From assembly GCA_011037195.1 (NCBI GenBank), contig JAAEAF010001544.1, positions 62,001 to 126,000 of the forward strand: 64,000 nt of DNA. The letters run 5' to 3'. Origin of the DNA: Triatoma infestans (Eukaryota > Arthropoda > Insecta > Hemiptera > Reduviidae). The notes under the pieces were generated by a model, which worked only from the letters and a program-made list of their open reading frames with translations, was not told the DNA's origin and did not search any database. Positions within the stretch are counted from its first letter, which is position 1; each line of letters starts with the position of its first letter. The position numbers and the translations under genes were made by a program. Positions 32,985 through 42,339 of this stretch are shown here, piece after piece.

Positions 32985-33345
32985 GAAACGAAAAACAATT
33001 CTTCACTCACCTCGAGCCGCAGCTTTTATGAAGGCCGGAGCAAGGGGCTACGCCCAAACACAAACGGGCGGTTGTCGTCTAGCTGTTGAAGAGTGCACAT
33101 CGCGTGTGAAGTTGTCCCATTTAACTACTTTTTTTAATTAGTTAACGGAGTGTTAAAATTCTAGTTTTTTGTATGTGGTTAGCGTCACAGCCTGGCGTAT
33201 ATAGAAACTATAAAGGAAACTTAATTGTGTTTTCCCCAGGCCCGTTTGTGTTTGGCCTGGTTCTGGCGTTCGGGGGCGTAGCACCTTGCTCCGGCCTTCA
33301 TAAAAGTTGCGGCTCGAGGTGAGTGAAGAATTGTTTTTGGTTTCA
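32985..33345. repeat. Inverted repeat at 5' edge of the R2-like element
   Basis: About 32985-33068 is an inverted copy of about 33232-33345 (shared, in opposite orientation: CACTCACCTCGAGCCGC, GAAGGCCGGAGCAAGG, CCCAAACACAAACGGGC). The right arm contains about 25 extra bp (CTGGTTCTGGCGTTCGGGG). Base composition becomes GC-rich from here on, so the right arm is probably the element's 5' UTR start and the left arm an inverted 5' fragment. Confidence 0.75.
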
Positions 33346-33913
33346 CTCAAAAAGTGTAAGTGGCTTAGAACTTATTGCCGTTTGAATGTATGGAGGAGGC
33401 GCGAGTGGACGAGTGGAAATAAGTTGATTTGAGTGACAAGCCCAAACAAGAGGAGTGGTGCTGCAGCTAGTGGAGCAGTGATTGGGCTGCAGCAGAGTGG
33501 TCTTAGTGGCAGCCGCTCCATTCAGTTTCCATTAGCTACAACTAAGGGCGTGGCCCCGTGCCCAGGGGGGCGCAGCCTCAACAAGCAAATTGGAAGTGCA
33601 TTAGGAGTGGAAGAGGGCCCAGATGAAAGGAGCCGAATTTGAGGTCTGTCGCATGAAGTGGCGAGCGATAGCAAGCCTCAGAAGTCGATCTCAATATTAG
33701 GAGAAACAAAGTTGTTAGGAGCCACGTTTCTCATATTAAATTTTTTTCTAAGTCTATAAAGTGAAAACGGCACTGCCAATAGACTTGTGGTGCTGTATTT
33801 GAAAGTATGTAGTGTTAGTAGTGCTGGCCGCCGTTTTAAAATACTTAGAAAGATTCTAGTTGGCTTCTACCAGTGGTTTCTTCTTGATTATCAGCCTTGT
33901 TAAAGCGTGGCGA
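33346..33913 (+). other. Putative 5' UTR of the R2-like element
   Basis: Relatively GC-rich compared with the surroundings. Short frames (for example 33433-33642) show no family signature. It lies between the inverted repeat and the first plausible ATG. Confidence 0.4.
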
Positions 33914-34490
33914 TGGCTGCCGGGACCCCGGCTTTCAGCCGGGCCGCGGAGCTGTATGAAGCGAGAACTCAGGGGAGTATACGATTTCACCCCCTGAAGT
34001 CTTGGATCTATTTAACGAGGCAGTAGTATTGGAGCAAGAATCGCTTACGTTTTGCGATGACAGAAAGCGCATTGGCGTAGGCCCGGCCAAGGTGTTTCTA
34101 TTAAAGATTGGGGGTATGGCGCTGGTGGTCAAAAAGTTGGCACTGGAGGCAATCAAGCTGGAACAGAGAAATGCCGTATTGGAGAGTAAACTGGCCAGTA
34201 TGAAGGAGATGCATGAAGTTCTAGAGGTCCTGCCATCCAGAAGCTCCGTGGAGAAGTTGGGAGAGGAGCTAGAAGAAGTGAGTAACAAGACTGTGAGTAT
34301 GGGAGGAAGGTTAAGTGGGGGGAGTGGGGCTGAGTATTTGGAGGGTGTGGGAGGTAGGAAAGGGGTAGTGTCGTTCGCTCGGGTGGTTGCGGAGTTTTCG
34401 GGAAAGGGTGAGAAGGAAGTGTACAAGAACATTCAGTACCGCGACTGGACTGGGCCTCCACAGGAGGCGAGCCCATCCCCAGGAGTTTAA
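33914..34490 (+). pseudogene. N-terminal (ORF1-like) region of the R2-like element
   Basis: Starts ATGGCTGCCGGGACC at 33914; an early frame shift near 33995 moves to the frame of 34002-34490. The latter has a heptad-like helix (LALEAIKLEQRNAVLESKL, then ASMKEMHEVLEVL, then VEKLGEELEEVSNK), predicted coiled coil, and ends in a proline-rich stretch at 34490. Its last 100 bp overlap, in a different frame, the zinc finger of the next segment. Whether this was a separate ORF1 or the N-terminus of a single ORF cannot be decided. Confidence 0.55.
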
Positions 34491-35202
34491 TCGGGGGATT
34501 CAGGTAGAGCGGCGGAGGAAGCGTTGGTCGTTGGAGGAGTTGGAGGTGCTCGCGAGTTGGGAGGCGCGTCTATGGCAGGAGGGGTGCCGCGAGGGGTTAC
34601 CCCAGCATCTAGTACGGCCTATTCAAGGAAGGACAGTAGACAGCATTAAGGGGGTGAGGAGGCGAGAGGATTACCAGCAGATGGTGCGTATGCGAATTTC
34701 GGAATTGGTCGCGGACGCACGGGAGGACTTGGAGGACAGATCGGCCGGTTTGGAAGGGGAGGGGGACGGAAATTGGAAAGAGACTTTGCGGTTAGCGTTG
34801 CGGTTAGATCGGGACCTCCTGAGCCCGTTACAGCGTGAGAGATATTCAGGAGATCTATTGGTCGCTGCGGTCGAGGAGAGTTTGGCGTCACGAGATCCCA
34901 TCCCCAGGATTTTAGAGTGGTGGCGGAGCCTGCCGAATGATCGTAGGAACGTGGGGCCGAGTCAGTTGGAACGGCCGAGACCTGAGCGTGGTGGAACTCC
35001 TTCGAGGCGGGGGGCAAGGCGTACGCAGTATGCCTCACTGCAGGAGCTATGGAAACGTGATCGGAGGGCGGCGGTCAACCGGGTGTTGGGGGATGGAAAG
35101 GATTTGGGCGACCAATCTATGGGGGAGATATACGGGTATTGGGCCCCGCTATTTGAGACGGCATCTGTGCCATGGGGGGCCGCGTGGAGAGGGCAGGGGT
35201 GA
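34387..35202 (+). pseudogene. R2-like zinc finger, Myb block and linker
   Basis: KCTRTFSTATGLGLHRRRAH matches the R2 CCHH finger (C..CGRTFST..GL..H.RRAHP), but the first Cys position is Arg, so metal binding is probably lost. Next comes the Myb-like helix block KRWSLEELEVLASWEARLW, which in R2 proteins contacts target DNA, then VDSIKGVRRREDY and a long basic linker. Residues about 215-270 (YASLQELWKRDRRAAVNRVL, YWAPLFE) form the pre-reverse-transcriptase region. The frame ends at 35202; the RT0 box continues in another frame. Confidence 0.85.
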
Positions 35203-35204
35203 AT

Positions 35205-35733
35205 GGGTAGCGTCGGAGGTGTTTGCGCCAGTCACAGATGAGGAACTAGAAAGCTCATACCTCGGAGGGAGCGCCGCGGCGGGCCCAGATGGGGTCAGTC
35301 CACGGACATGGAGGGCAGTGCCGAGGAATTGCAGCGGATCCTTTTTAACCTGCTGATGATGGAAGGTAAGCTGCCGGATGAGCTACTAGAGGCCGAGACG
35401 ACACTGATCCCAAAGGTCGTCAGGCCTTCGGGACCGGGGGATTACCGGCCAGTGACAATTAGCTCCGTAATTGTAAGGCATTTTCACAAGATGCTGTCGG
35501 GGAGACTGGGGAGCTGGTGCGCGCATGTAGCTGAGCAAAGGGGTTTCGTTCCGGGGATGGATGGTGTCGGAGATGGTGTCGTCAGGCTAAATGCAATATT
35601 GCGAAAAGCATGGAGAACAAGGCGAGTGTTGGTCGCGGTCAGCCTGGTAGCTAAGGCGTTTGACAGCGTCAGCCATGAGGCAATATTGAATTTGTTATGG
35701 TCGAGGGGGGCACCATCTGCACTCGTGGGATAA
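35205..35733 (+). pseudogene. R2-like reverse transcriptase, fingers and motif A
   Basis: RT0 reads SAAAGPDGVSPRTW in the frame ending at 35356; a shift leads to the frame from 35308 with LLEAETTLIPKV, GPGDYRPVTISSVIVRHFHK, RLGSW, QRGFVPGMDGVGDGV (cf. GF...dG...N) and LVAVSLVAKAFDSVSHEAI. In motif A the usual first catalytic aspartate (LDVAKAFD in relatives) is Leu (SLVAKAFD). That substitution alone would abolish polymerisation. Confidence 0.85.
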
Positions 35734-35788
35734 TTAAGGTCATGTCTGGAACGTTCGGCGCTAGAACGTTCGGATTAGTTGGAAAGGG

Positions 35789-36118
35789 GTGGGATCAGGG
35801 TTGGTCAGAGTTGGGAGAGGGGTGAGGCAGAGGGATCCGCTGTACCCGCTCCTCTTTAATCTGGTCATGGACTATGTGCTGGGGGGCCTGCCGAATAGGA
35901 TCGGGTTTCGACTGGGGGCGCCAGAACAAAGGGTAAATGCAATGGCTTACGCCGATGACATATCATCACTGCTATCATCATTGATCATGATACTGCTTGC
36001 GGCATCGGGGACGGGGATGCGGTTGCTTATCGACGCGGCCGAGTCTTGTCTGGCAGATTGTGGACTGGAAGTAAACGCGGGCAAGTCCTGGTCGCTATGT
36101 TTGAATCCGTCGGGTTGA
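35789..36118 (+). pseudogene. R2-like reverse transcriptase palm (YADD)
   Basis: RVGRGVRQRDPLYPLLFNLV corresponds to GRGVRQGDPLSP.LFN with two changes (G to R, S to Y). AMAYADDISSL retains the catalytic YADD. GLEVNAGKSWSLCLNPSG then matches the GL.VNA.KS box, ending at a TGA (36118). About 55 bp between motif A and this frame contain a duplicated GCTAGAACGTTCGG-like stretch (35749-35775) that helps break the frame. Confidence 0.85.
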
Positions 36119-36997
36119 CAGAAGCTGCTGAAAGTAGATATAGACGTTCGATTTTGGCTCGGGGGGTTGGAGGTACCGGCGATCGGGATTGCCGATAGTT
36201 TCACGTATCTTGGGGTTCGCTTCGGCCCGTCAGGCGTATTAAGGGCCAATCCGCGGATTAGCGAGGGGCTAGAATGTGTCAGGCGCGCACCACTTAAGCC
36301 GCAACAAAAACTGGAGATACTCAGGGAATTTTTACTGCCTGGGACCTATCATGAGTTGGTGCTAGGGCGGGCGACGGTTCTTTCCCGCTGGGATGTGCAA
36401 GTGAGGGCAGCATTGAGGCGATTGATGCATTTGCACCACGATGTGCCTAACTCCTACTTGCACGCCCCCATCAAATATGGAGGGCTTGCGATTCCGGAGT
36501 TGGCCAAGTTGGTGCCGGTATGGAGAAGGCTCCGGCGGGAGCGAGTAGTAGCTAGATGGGGAGATGCGGAGGCGGAGGAGCTGGGGGAAGAATTGGTAGA
36601 GGCGGGATGGGAGGTATCGCCAGAGGCAGTACGGGAAAGGCAGCGGGAGGACCTACATGGTCGGGTTGACGGTAGGGACTTGCGTGAGTCGGCGGCGGTG
36701 CGGGCGTCCCATTGGTGGAAGCGCGAGGGGGCGGCCCAGTTGCCGGGGCGTGAATTCGTTCAGTTTGTGCGATTGCACGCGGGGAGCTTGCCCTCGCGGA
36801 TGTGTTCCGCGAGAGGTAGGAGAGAGGGGTCAGGGCCGCTGTGATGTCGGGCGGGTTGTCCCAGGGCGAAAACCGTGGGCCATATAGTTCAGGTGTGTCC
36901 TCTGACGAAAGGGGGGAGGATACTGAGGCACCATGCCGTGTTAAGTTTGTTGGCGGGGTCCTTTGAAAGAGCCGGTTCGGTGTATACGGGAGGTAAC
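36119..36997 (+). pseudogene. R2-like thumb, linker and CCHC knuckle
   Basis: The frame 36167-36844 has DSFTYLGVRFGPSGVL (motif 7), RRAPLKPQQKLEILREFLLP (R2 thumb signature), HDVPNSYLHAP, KYGGLAIPELA and GREFVQFVRLHAGSLPSR. After a shift near 36790, the second half of the CCHC knuckle appears as GHIVQVCPLTKGGRILRHHA. The expected restriction-like endonuclease would begin about 60 residues on; instead the SINE starts. Confidence 0.85.
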
Positions 36998-37004
36998 CCA
37001 GTGG

Positions 37005-37240
37005 TATCGCAGGAGAAGAGGGCCAAGTGGTTAGTGTACTGGACTCCCATGCGGAGGATCCGGGTCCTTCGTCCAGCTGTGCTACCCTTATATTTTTTCT
37101 TCGTAGGAGCCTCTACAGCTCACTGTCTGGTGATGGACAGTGTTGTTTGTAACGAGAGAACACAGTCCGAAGCAGTGCACTGAGAAGGCTCCGGGCGCCA
37201 ATGACCATAGATGTTGACGCGCCTTAAATTAAAAAAAAAA
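37005..37240 (+). mobile_element. tRNA-derived SINE capping the R2-like element
   Basis: tRNA-like head: box A-like CCAAGTGGTTAGTG (about 37022) and box B-like GGGTCCTTC (about 37061), slightly mutated. The body is almost consensus: GAGCCTCTACAGCTCACTGT, GATGGACAGTGTTG, TAACGAGAGAACACAGTCCG, GCAGTGCACTGAGAAGGCTC, CGGGCGCCAATGACCATAGA, GCGCCTTAAATT, then an A12 tail. It replaces the R2-like endonuclease coding region. Confidence 0.85.
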
Positions 37241-37639
37241 AACAATAAATGTAGATTTGCTTTAAATTCTGGATTTAAATTGTCTTATAATATTAGAATA
37301 GAGGAAAAAAAAGTGTATGATGAATAGAATTATGAGTGTACAACTTTCGCATATTTTAAGCGTCATATTCAAATAAAACATGTGTTGTATTATCATAATT
37401 GAGAGTACCAGCTTAGTACCAAGTTGTATAAGTAATATTTTTTACTAGTTTTTATATTTATGGTTGTCTTATATAATAAATATGTATTATAATTTTTTTT
37501 TAATTTATATATTTGTCTATATTTATTTGTAAATAAAAATATTTCGAGGGCGGGATAACAAAAATATTCTACTGTATATTACTCATATTTCTAATACATT
37601 ATATTTTGATGTTCGTTACAACCGTTGTATTTGATATTG

Positions 37640-37760
37640 TAAAGTAGTGTTGAAGTTAGGTCACAAAAAAACTTTTCACTGACGTTTCGGCATTTATTGG
37701 CTTATTTCGGTATTGTACAAAGATATTGCAACTCAAAAATTAAGAATATAAAAAAATATA

Positions 37761-37796
<36 letters not shown>

Positions 37797-38460
37797 TTAT
37801 AATATATGTTATGAACAAATTTGGTGAGGACCAGTCAAGAAAGAAACATTCAATTATGCAACGTTTCCACAGAATTTCCTGTCTTTATCAAGGCTTTAAT
37901 CTAAAACTCAATACAATGAGGAACCACAATGCATTAATAATATTGTAAAATGCAGAATAATAATAAAAAAATTAAATACAAATAATATTGAATATTAAAG
38001 ATGTGAGAAGGAATTTTTAAACATATACATTTGCTACATCGCAGAAACATTAAAAAAAATTTAAAAGTTACTGGTTTCTTGTTGTAAATCATCCTCAAAT
38101 GAACATTGGGTTGAATAGACAAAGAAGTGAAAGGGATTTGAAGACATTTTTAAGGGAGGGATAGGTGAAAGGGAATTGTAGAAGGTCAAGTTTTGAAAAA
38201 CCGTACAAAAATTAACAGAAAGTTTCTTTCTTTTGATATATATATCATTTCTAATACATTACTTTATTCCTGTTAGTTTCTTTTGCTAGTATTTTTGTTC
38301 TAGAAAATCAAATTTATGATTTTTTCCCTAAAATGTTTCGTCAGTGCAGTAATGTTGTCTTATTCATTTGTATTTCTGCAATCTTATTCATGTTGGTACA
38401 TTCTGTTTTTTAAGTATTGTGCAGTTTGACCAACATAAACAGCTAGACATTGTGTAGAGT
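37640..38460 (-). mobile_element. Penelope-like element remnant (GIY-YIG endonuclease)
   Basis: On the - strand, 38456-38390 encodes CLAVYVGQTAQYLKNRMYQH, the GIY-YIG endonuclease core of Penelope-like retroelements (VY.GQT.R.L..R...H). Further on are TALTKHF and VLEMIYISKERN, matching the family's later helices, with many stops. Downstream on the same strand come CCTTGATAAAGACAGG..GTGGAAACGT (about 37895-37860) and, at 37682-37697, CAATAAATGCCGAAACGTC, motifs usual in Penelope terminal repeats. Reverse transcriptase is not found. No ORF survives. Confidence 0.7.
37767..37795. repeat. (TA)n microsatellite
   Basis: Uninterrupted TA alternation of about 28 bp. Confidence 0.95.
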
Positions 38461-38469
38461 CAGCGCCCG

Positions 38470-39375
38470 CTCTTGCGGTTACGTCGCCTCGGGCAAAAAG
38501 ACAAATTGCCGTCCCTTAAGAAGGTATACACTACCGATCAGAAGATTGGGATCAGTTAAAAAATTGGGCCTTGAACTACTTCACTATAGTCGATCGTGTC
38601 CAATTGATATTCTTAAAGCTGCCACGACATGTCCCCAATAGTTTTGTTCGCTGGAAGTTGAATATCGGCAAGTGAAACCCAAGATTTTTAAGAAATCTAT
38701 AAGATTCTGGCTGAAGATTTTATCGATGTAAAGCAGCTCACCTCTGAAATACGCTATAGAAGACTTGTGAAGCTTTTGGATGGTTCTGAAATCCTTTTAA
38801 GTGGGTGGCTCTTGTGAGAGAAATGCTTTATTTTATAGGACATCTGGGAGGCGCAGCAAGCGGTCGTGGTCTCTAATAACTTAAAAATTTTTTTTCTCTA
38901 AACTGACATCAGTGAAGTACTTAACTCTTCATTTAACATCCACTATAGATTGATATGTCCCTTGGCTAATGGTAGTTCATATGTGATATTAGGTGCAATA
39001 TCATTAAAACCAGATTGATAGCTCAAATTAGAGTAGCTAGTGATCGTCCCTCCAGGATTTTTTATAATGGAATAGCATTTATTTGATCCTAAAAGAGTTG
39101 CTTTACTTGTGCGGAGGGCAAAAATGATAATATTATGCACTTAATTTTGGAATGCCCTTATTATAAATGTTTGAGAAGGATGTTGTTAAATAGGTATTTA
39201 CCTTCACTCAGTTCGTATGTTTTTGCTAACTTAGATTTGGAAAATAAAGAAAAGTTAAACCACTTATTTTATTTTATCTCTGAGGCTTTGGAGGAAAGAT
39301 ATACATAGGTTTGTAAAGTTATTTCTTAATACCTACGAGGAGATCCCTCAAACTCCTTCCCTAAAATAACTTGTA
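38470..39375 (+). pseudogene. CR1/jockey-like thumb, C-terminus and 3' UTR
   Basis: Across several frames, NSFVRWKLN then IFKKSIRFWLKIL aligns with the thumb of the element at 26.2 kb (NSFVRLEHSLVPLKVQVFKS). Further on, IMHLILECPYYKCLRRML resembles the terminal H..C zinc motif, and the last frame (ENKEKLNHLFYFISEALEER) is typical of the final residues. An in-frame stop follows at about 39308, then 60 bp ending GAATAAA. The reverse transcriptase palm is absent. Confidence 0.7.
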
Positions 39376-39379
39376 TAAA

Positions 39380-40300
39380 TGAATAAATTTTATCAATATT
39401 CCAGAAAATATCTTGGCAAATAATATGCCAAGAATTATATTAATAGCTTGCAAAAGAAATATATTGTTGAAAAAATATAAAAAAATATTTGAATTTTATT
39501 AATATATATTAACATAATTAATATATTCATTTATTTCTAGTTTAAAAATGAACGCTTTTTTTTTTCAATTATAATGTACATCCAAGTAATTTTTTAAGTT
39601 TTTGTGATTTTCATCATAAAAACACCGACGAATTTTATTAAATTTGGTATAGTAATATAAAGTTTGTCGATTACAATTATGAAAACTGGAGTAAGAGAAA
39701 CTTGTGTGAGTGTTGTATACTTTTTTTTTTGTTTTCTAATTAATAAAGTAACTAATTTATTAAAATTAATATATTTGTAGTTATAAACATGGTCACCAGA
39801 TAACAACACCTACTGAGAAATCAATTTCATTTATGGTAATACAGTTTGTCACTACTTCCAAAGATTGTTTTGATGAATCCATTACGCTAACCATTTCCCG
39901 TCCCTTCCAAAAGCGAAAAACTTTTATCAGAGGATGGCGCTGTGATCAGGTGGCAAAATTTGGAACTACAGTACTGTATATCTACAAGCTTATGCTTTCT
40001 AGCGGCAATTATTTGAACTACTACAAATTCTAGATTAAGTAAGTGCTGTTACCTGGCGGTGAATTCAGAAACGTTAATTTTATTCGTTTTTAACTATGTT
40101 TCTTTTTTATTTCAACTAAAAAGTAAAATTTGAATTTTTTTTGTTTGTTTTATAAGAATGCAGTACTGTTTTTTTTTAGTACAAACTTTATCTACAACAA
40201 TTACATTTTTAAAGCGTTAGAAAAAAAAAATTATATTTTTCCTTAGCTCTATTTTTTTTTTTACATCTTTTATTAAATATTCAATTATTTGTTAAAGGGG
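39380..40300. other. AT-rich sequence without recognised gene
   Basis: T- and A-homopolymer-rich; ORFs at 39594-39809 (-) and 39833-40033 (+) show no motifs. Confidence 0.4.
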
Positions 40301-40319
40301 GCTAATTATGACAACACTG

Positions 40320-40695
40320 GAACAAAGAATGGTTGGAGAAGAGAGATGAATATTCTCATTTAGTACTTTTGAAGGAAATCCAGCCTCTGCATGTTCAAGA
40401 TTTCAAAAACTACTTTCGAATGGATGAATCAACCTTTAACAAACTGTTACACATGGTTGAACCATTTCTGAAAAGACGGGACAGAAATATGAGAGTATCA
40501 ATGTTATTAGCCTTAACTCTGAGGTACTTGGCCACAGGAAGAAATTTTGAAGACTTGAAGTTTTCAATCATAATGTCCCCAACAACTATCAGCAAAGCTA
40601 TAAAAGAAACCTGTGAAACATTTATATATGTCCTACAAGACTTTGAAAAAATTACAATCACCTTTAAAAACTCTATGATTGAAGTTTTATTTTAA
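40320..40695 (+). pseudogene. Harbinger/PIF transposase N-terminal fragment (HARBI1-like)
   Basis: Frame from about 40327 (KEWLEKRDEYSHL; ATG at 40333): NYFRMDESTFNKLLHMVEPF matches the FLRM....F..LL..V.P. box of PIF/Harbinger transposases; TLRYLATGRNFEDLKFSIIM then SPTTISKAIKETCE matches LRYLATG.S..DL...FRVS..TIS.II.ETC. About 120 residues, ending abruptly after LQDFEK; the DDE catalytic half is absent. There is no internal stop in this part, so it may be an exon of a domesticated gene or a truncated copy; loss of the DDE half favours truncation. Confidence 0.8.
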
Positions 40696-40699
40696 TAAC

Positions 40700-42165
40700 A
40701 AATCTTTCCAAAATACCTTTGCAAGGTATTGTATTACTGTTGTTGAGGTTAGTTACAACAAAACTACTAAACGGAGTTTAGAATGCCATGGATAAAAACG
40801 TATCATTTTTGTTTGAAACCTTTTTTTGAAAAACCGGTTCATCATTGGCTCTGTAGAATGTAACTGTTCTTTACCTGCCACTGTTGGTAGGTTAGCACAG
40901 TCATGAAGAAGTAAATGGAAGTATATTCTATATTTGATGAAAATTACTATTTGAAAGAAAAAATGCAAGTTGGCTAGAAAAGATCGGAAACAGGTACAAG
41001 ACAACCGTTAGAAGAGAGATTGGAGAACTCAGCACTACTGACTTTTAACCCTTTTCTGCCCAAATATAATAGGCCGGGATAACTACCAAGAGAAGCTTTC
41101 TTGACCAGTCTAAATTCGACATTCAACGATTATTCATAGGGACAGACCATCAGTGTTAGTTATAAGAACATTGAGCAAATGTTATAAGAACAACCATGTA
41201 AATAATTGATTCAGTAATATTTAAAATAGTTATTCAAATTCATAAGTAACTATTTGTAAAGTTACTAAATCCGTTTAGAGTTAATACATTTATTTTAATC
41301 GTGTATATCGTTAACACATGTAAACTGAACTTTCACTGTGCAAACTGTCTGAAAAATGCATCCTGAAGATGATGGGCGAACGTCCGAAACCGGTCGATGA
41401 CCACAAAATGAATATTGTTGTGATATTGAAAAGTATTTTAATTTCTTTAAAGATAATATATTTAATTTAATCTAGTAGCGTTTTCTAATTACTTGTCTAC
41501 TCTTTAAACATACACACAAGCCCTTTACAAAAACGGCTCACGCCACAAGCTACTACTACTGCTACTTCACAACACACCAACTACATTTCAAATTGTACAT
41601 ACAAATTTGACAGTTTATACTGTCATTTCTGTAGTTAATTGCATTTTTATGTCTTTTTATGTGCGACATTTCAATTATGTTCCGTTTAGTCCTATTGTTT
41701 TCTACTGTCAAAATCTGTACGTTGATAAAGTAGTAAAGTAAATGTGAGTTTTTGCCATTACGATGTTTTGCTAAGGTTGTCGTTGAGTCTTTGGTTGTTT
41801 TGTTTTTACAGTAACACTCCTATTCTCAAATATTGGGAGGTCTGCTCTATATATTTCGTTGGCCATATTTATATATTTTTTTTTTATATTTATTTAGTTA
41901 TATTTATACACTTTTTCTTCCTGCTGTTATGCATTCTAACACTAATTTATCAGTTATAAAATTAGCTATTTCTTGTAAGCAGTCTGTTTTACTCTCAGAA
42001 TGGAAATTATCTAACTTCCCTTTCTAGAAACGTAATTTTTAAATTTTGTTCTTGGTTGATCAACTTGAGTTGCTCGTTTTTAACAGATTCTAATTTCATT
42101 TCCATTACATGACAGTCTCTTGTTTCTGTTGATTGGTTTTTATCACTACCATCTCTCTAGATTTT
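40700..42165. other. Unassigned region with a possible piggyBac-like 5' end
   Basis: No gene recognised. At 41047 TTAACCCTTTTCTGCCCAA resembles a piggyBac-type TIR at a TTAA site, without a partner. ORF 41744-41959 is hydrophobic low-complexity translation. Confidence 0.35.
41360..41408 (+). ncRNA. Hammerhead-core-like motif (Penelope type)
   Basis: CTGAAGA at about 41364, then TGATGGGCGAACGTC, then CGAAACCGGTCGATGACC. The CUGANGA and CGAAA boxes of the hammerhead core are present, with GGGC/GTCC able to form a weak stem II and GGTC-GAT-GACC a small hairpin. A proper cleavage site and stem I were not identified, so activity is doubtful. Same family as 19500-19842. Confidence 0.35.
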
Positions 42166-42171
42166 TTTAAG

Positions 42172-42330
42172 GCGCGTCATCAATGGTCATTGTCGCCCGG
42201 AGCCTTCTCAGTGCACTGCCGGCCTGCGGACAGTGAGTTGTAAAGGCACCTAGGAAGAAAAAAATCTAAGGGTAGCACAGCTGGACTCGAACCCGGGACC
42301 TCCGCGGAATTGGATGATGAAAAGAATGCT
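42172..42330 (-). mobile_element. tRNA-derived SINE (internally deleted)
   Basis: The - strand has box B GGGTTCGAGTCCAGC, CTACCCTTAGATTTTTTTCT, CAACTCACTGTCCGCAGG, GGCAGTGCACTGAGAAGGCT, CGGGCGACAATGACCATTGA and GCGCCTTAAAA. The middle block GATGGACAGTGTTG..GAGAGAACA is deleted. The box A half of the head is unclear. Confidence 0.85.
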
Positions 42331-42339
42331 GAATTGGTG

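Larger units (their letters stand above)
33228..36997 (+). mobile_element. R2-clade non-LTR retrotransposon remnant, endonuclease lost
   Basis: A GC-rich block of about 3.8 kb in AT-rich DNA. Domain order on the + strand: coiled-coil N-terminal region, CCHH-type zinc finger, Myb-like helix block, reverse transcriptase and CCHC knuckle followed by RHHAV. This order is specific to R2/NeSL-type elements that use a C-terminal restriction-like endonuclease. That endonuclease (PD-(D/E)xK) should follow, but sequence passes into a SINE at about 37000. At least six frame breaks make it inactive. R2 itself inserts in 28S rRNA genes; no rDNA flank is visible here. Confidence 0.85.

Noticed and set aside
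34002..34490. Host coiled-coil gene
   Set aside because: It is GC-rich like the adjoining R2-like coding sequence and lies just upstream of it; treated as part of the element.
35947..36249. 100-codon - strand ORF in the R2-like element
   Set aside because: Antisense to the YADD region, where the + strand frame is clearly the reverse transcriptase.
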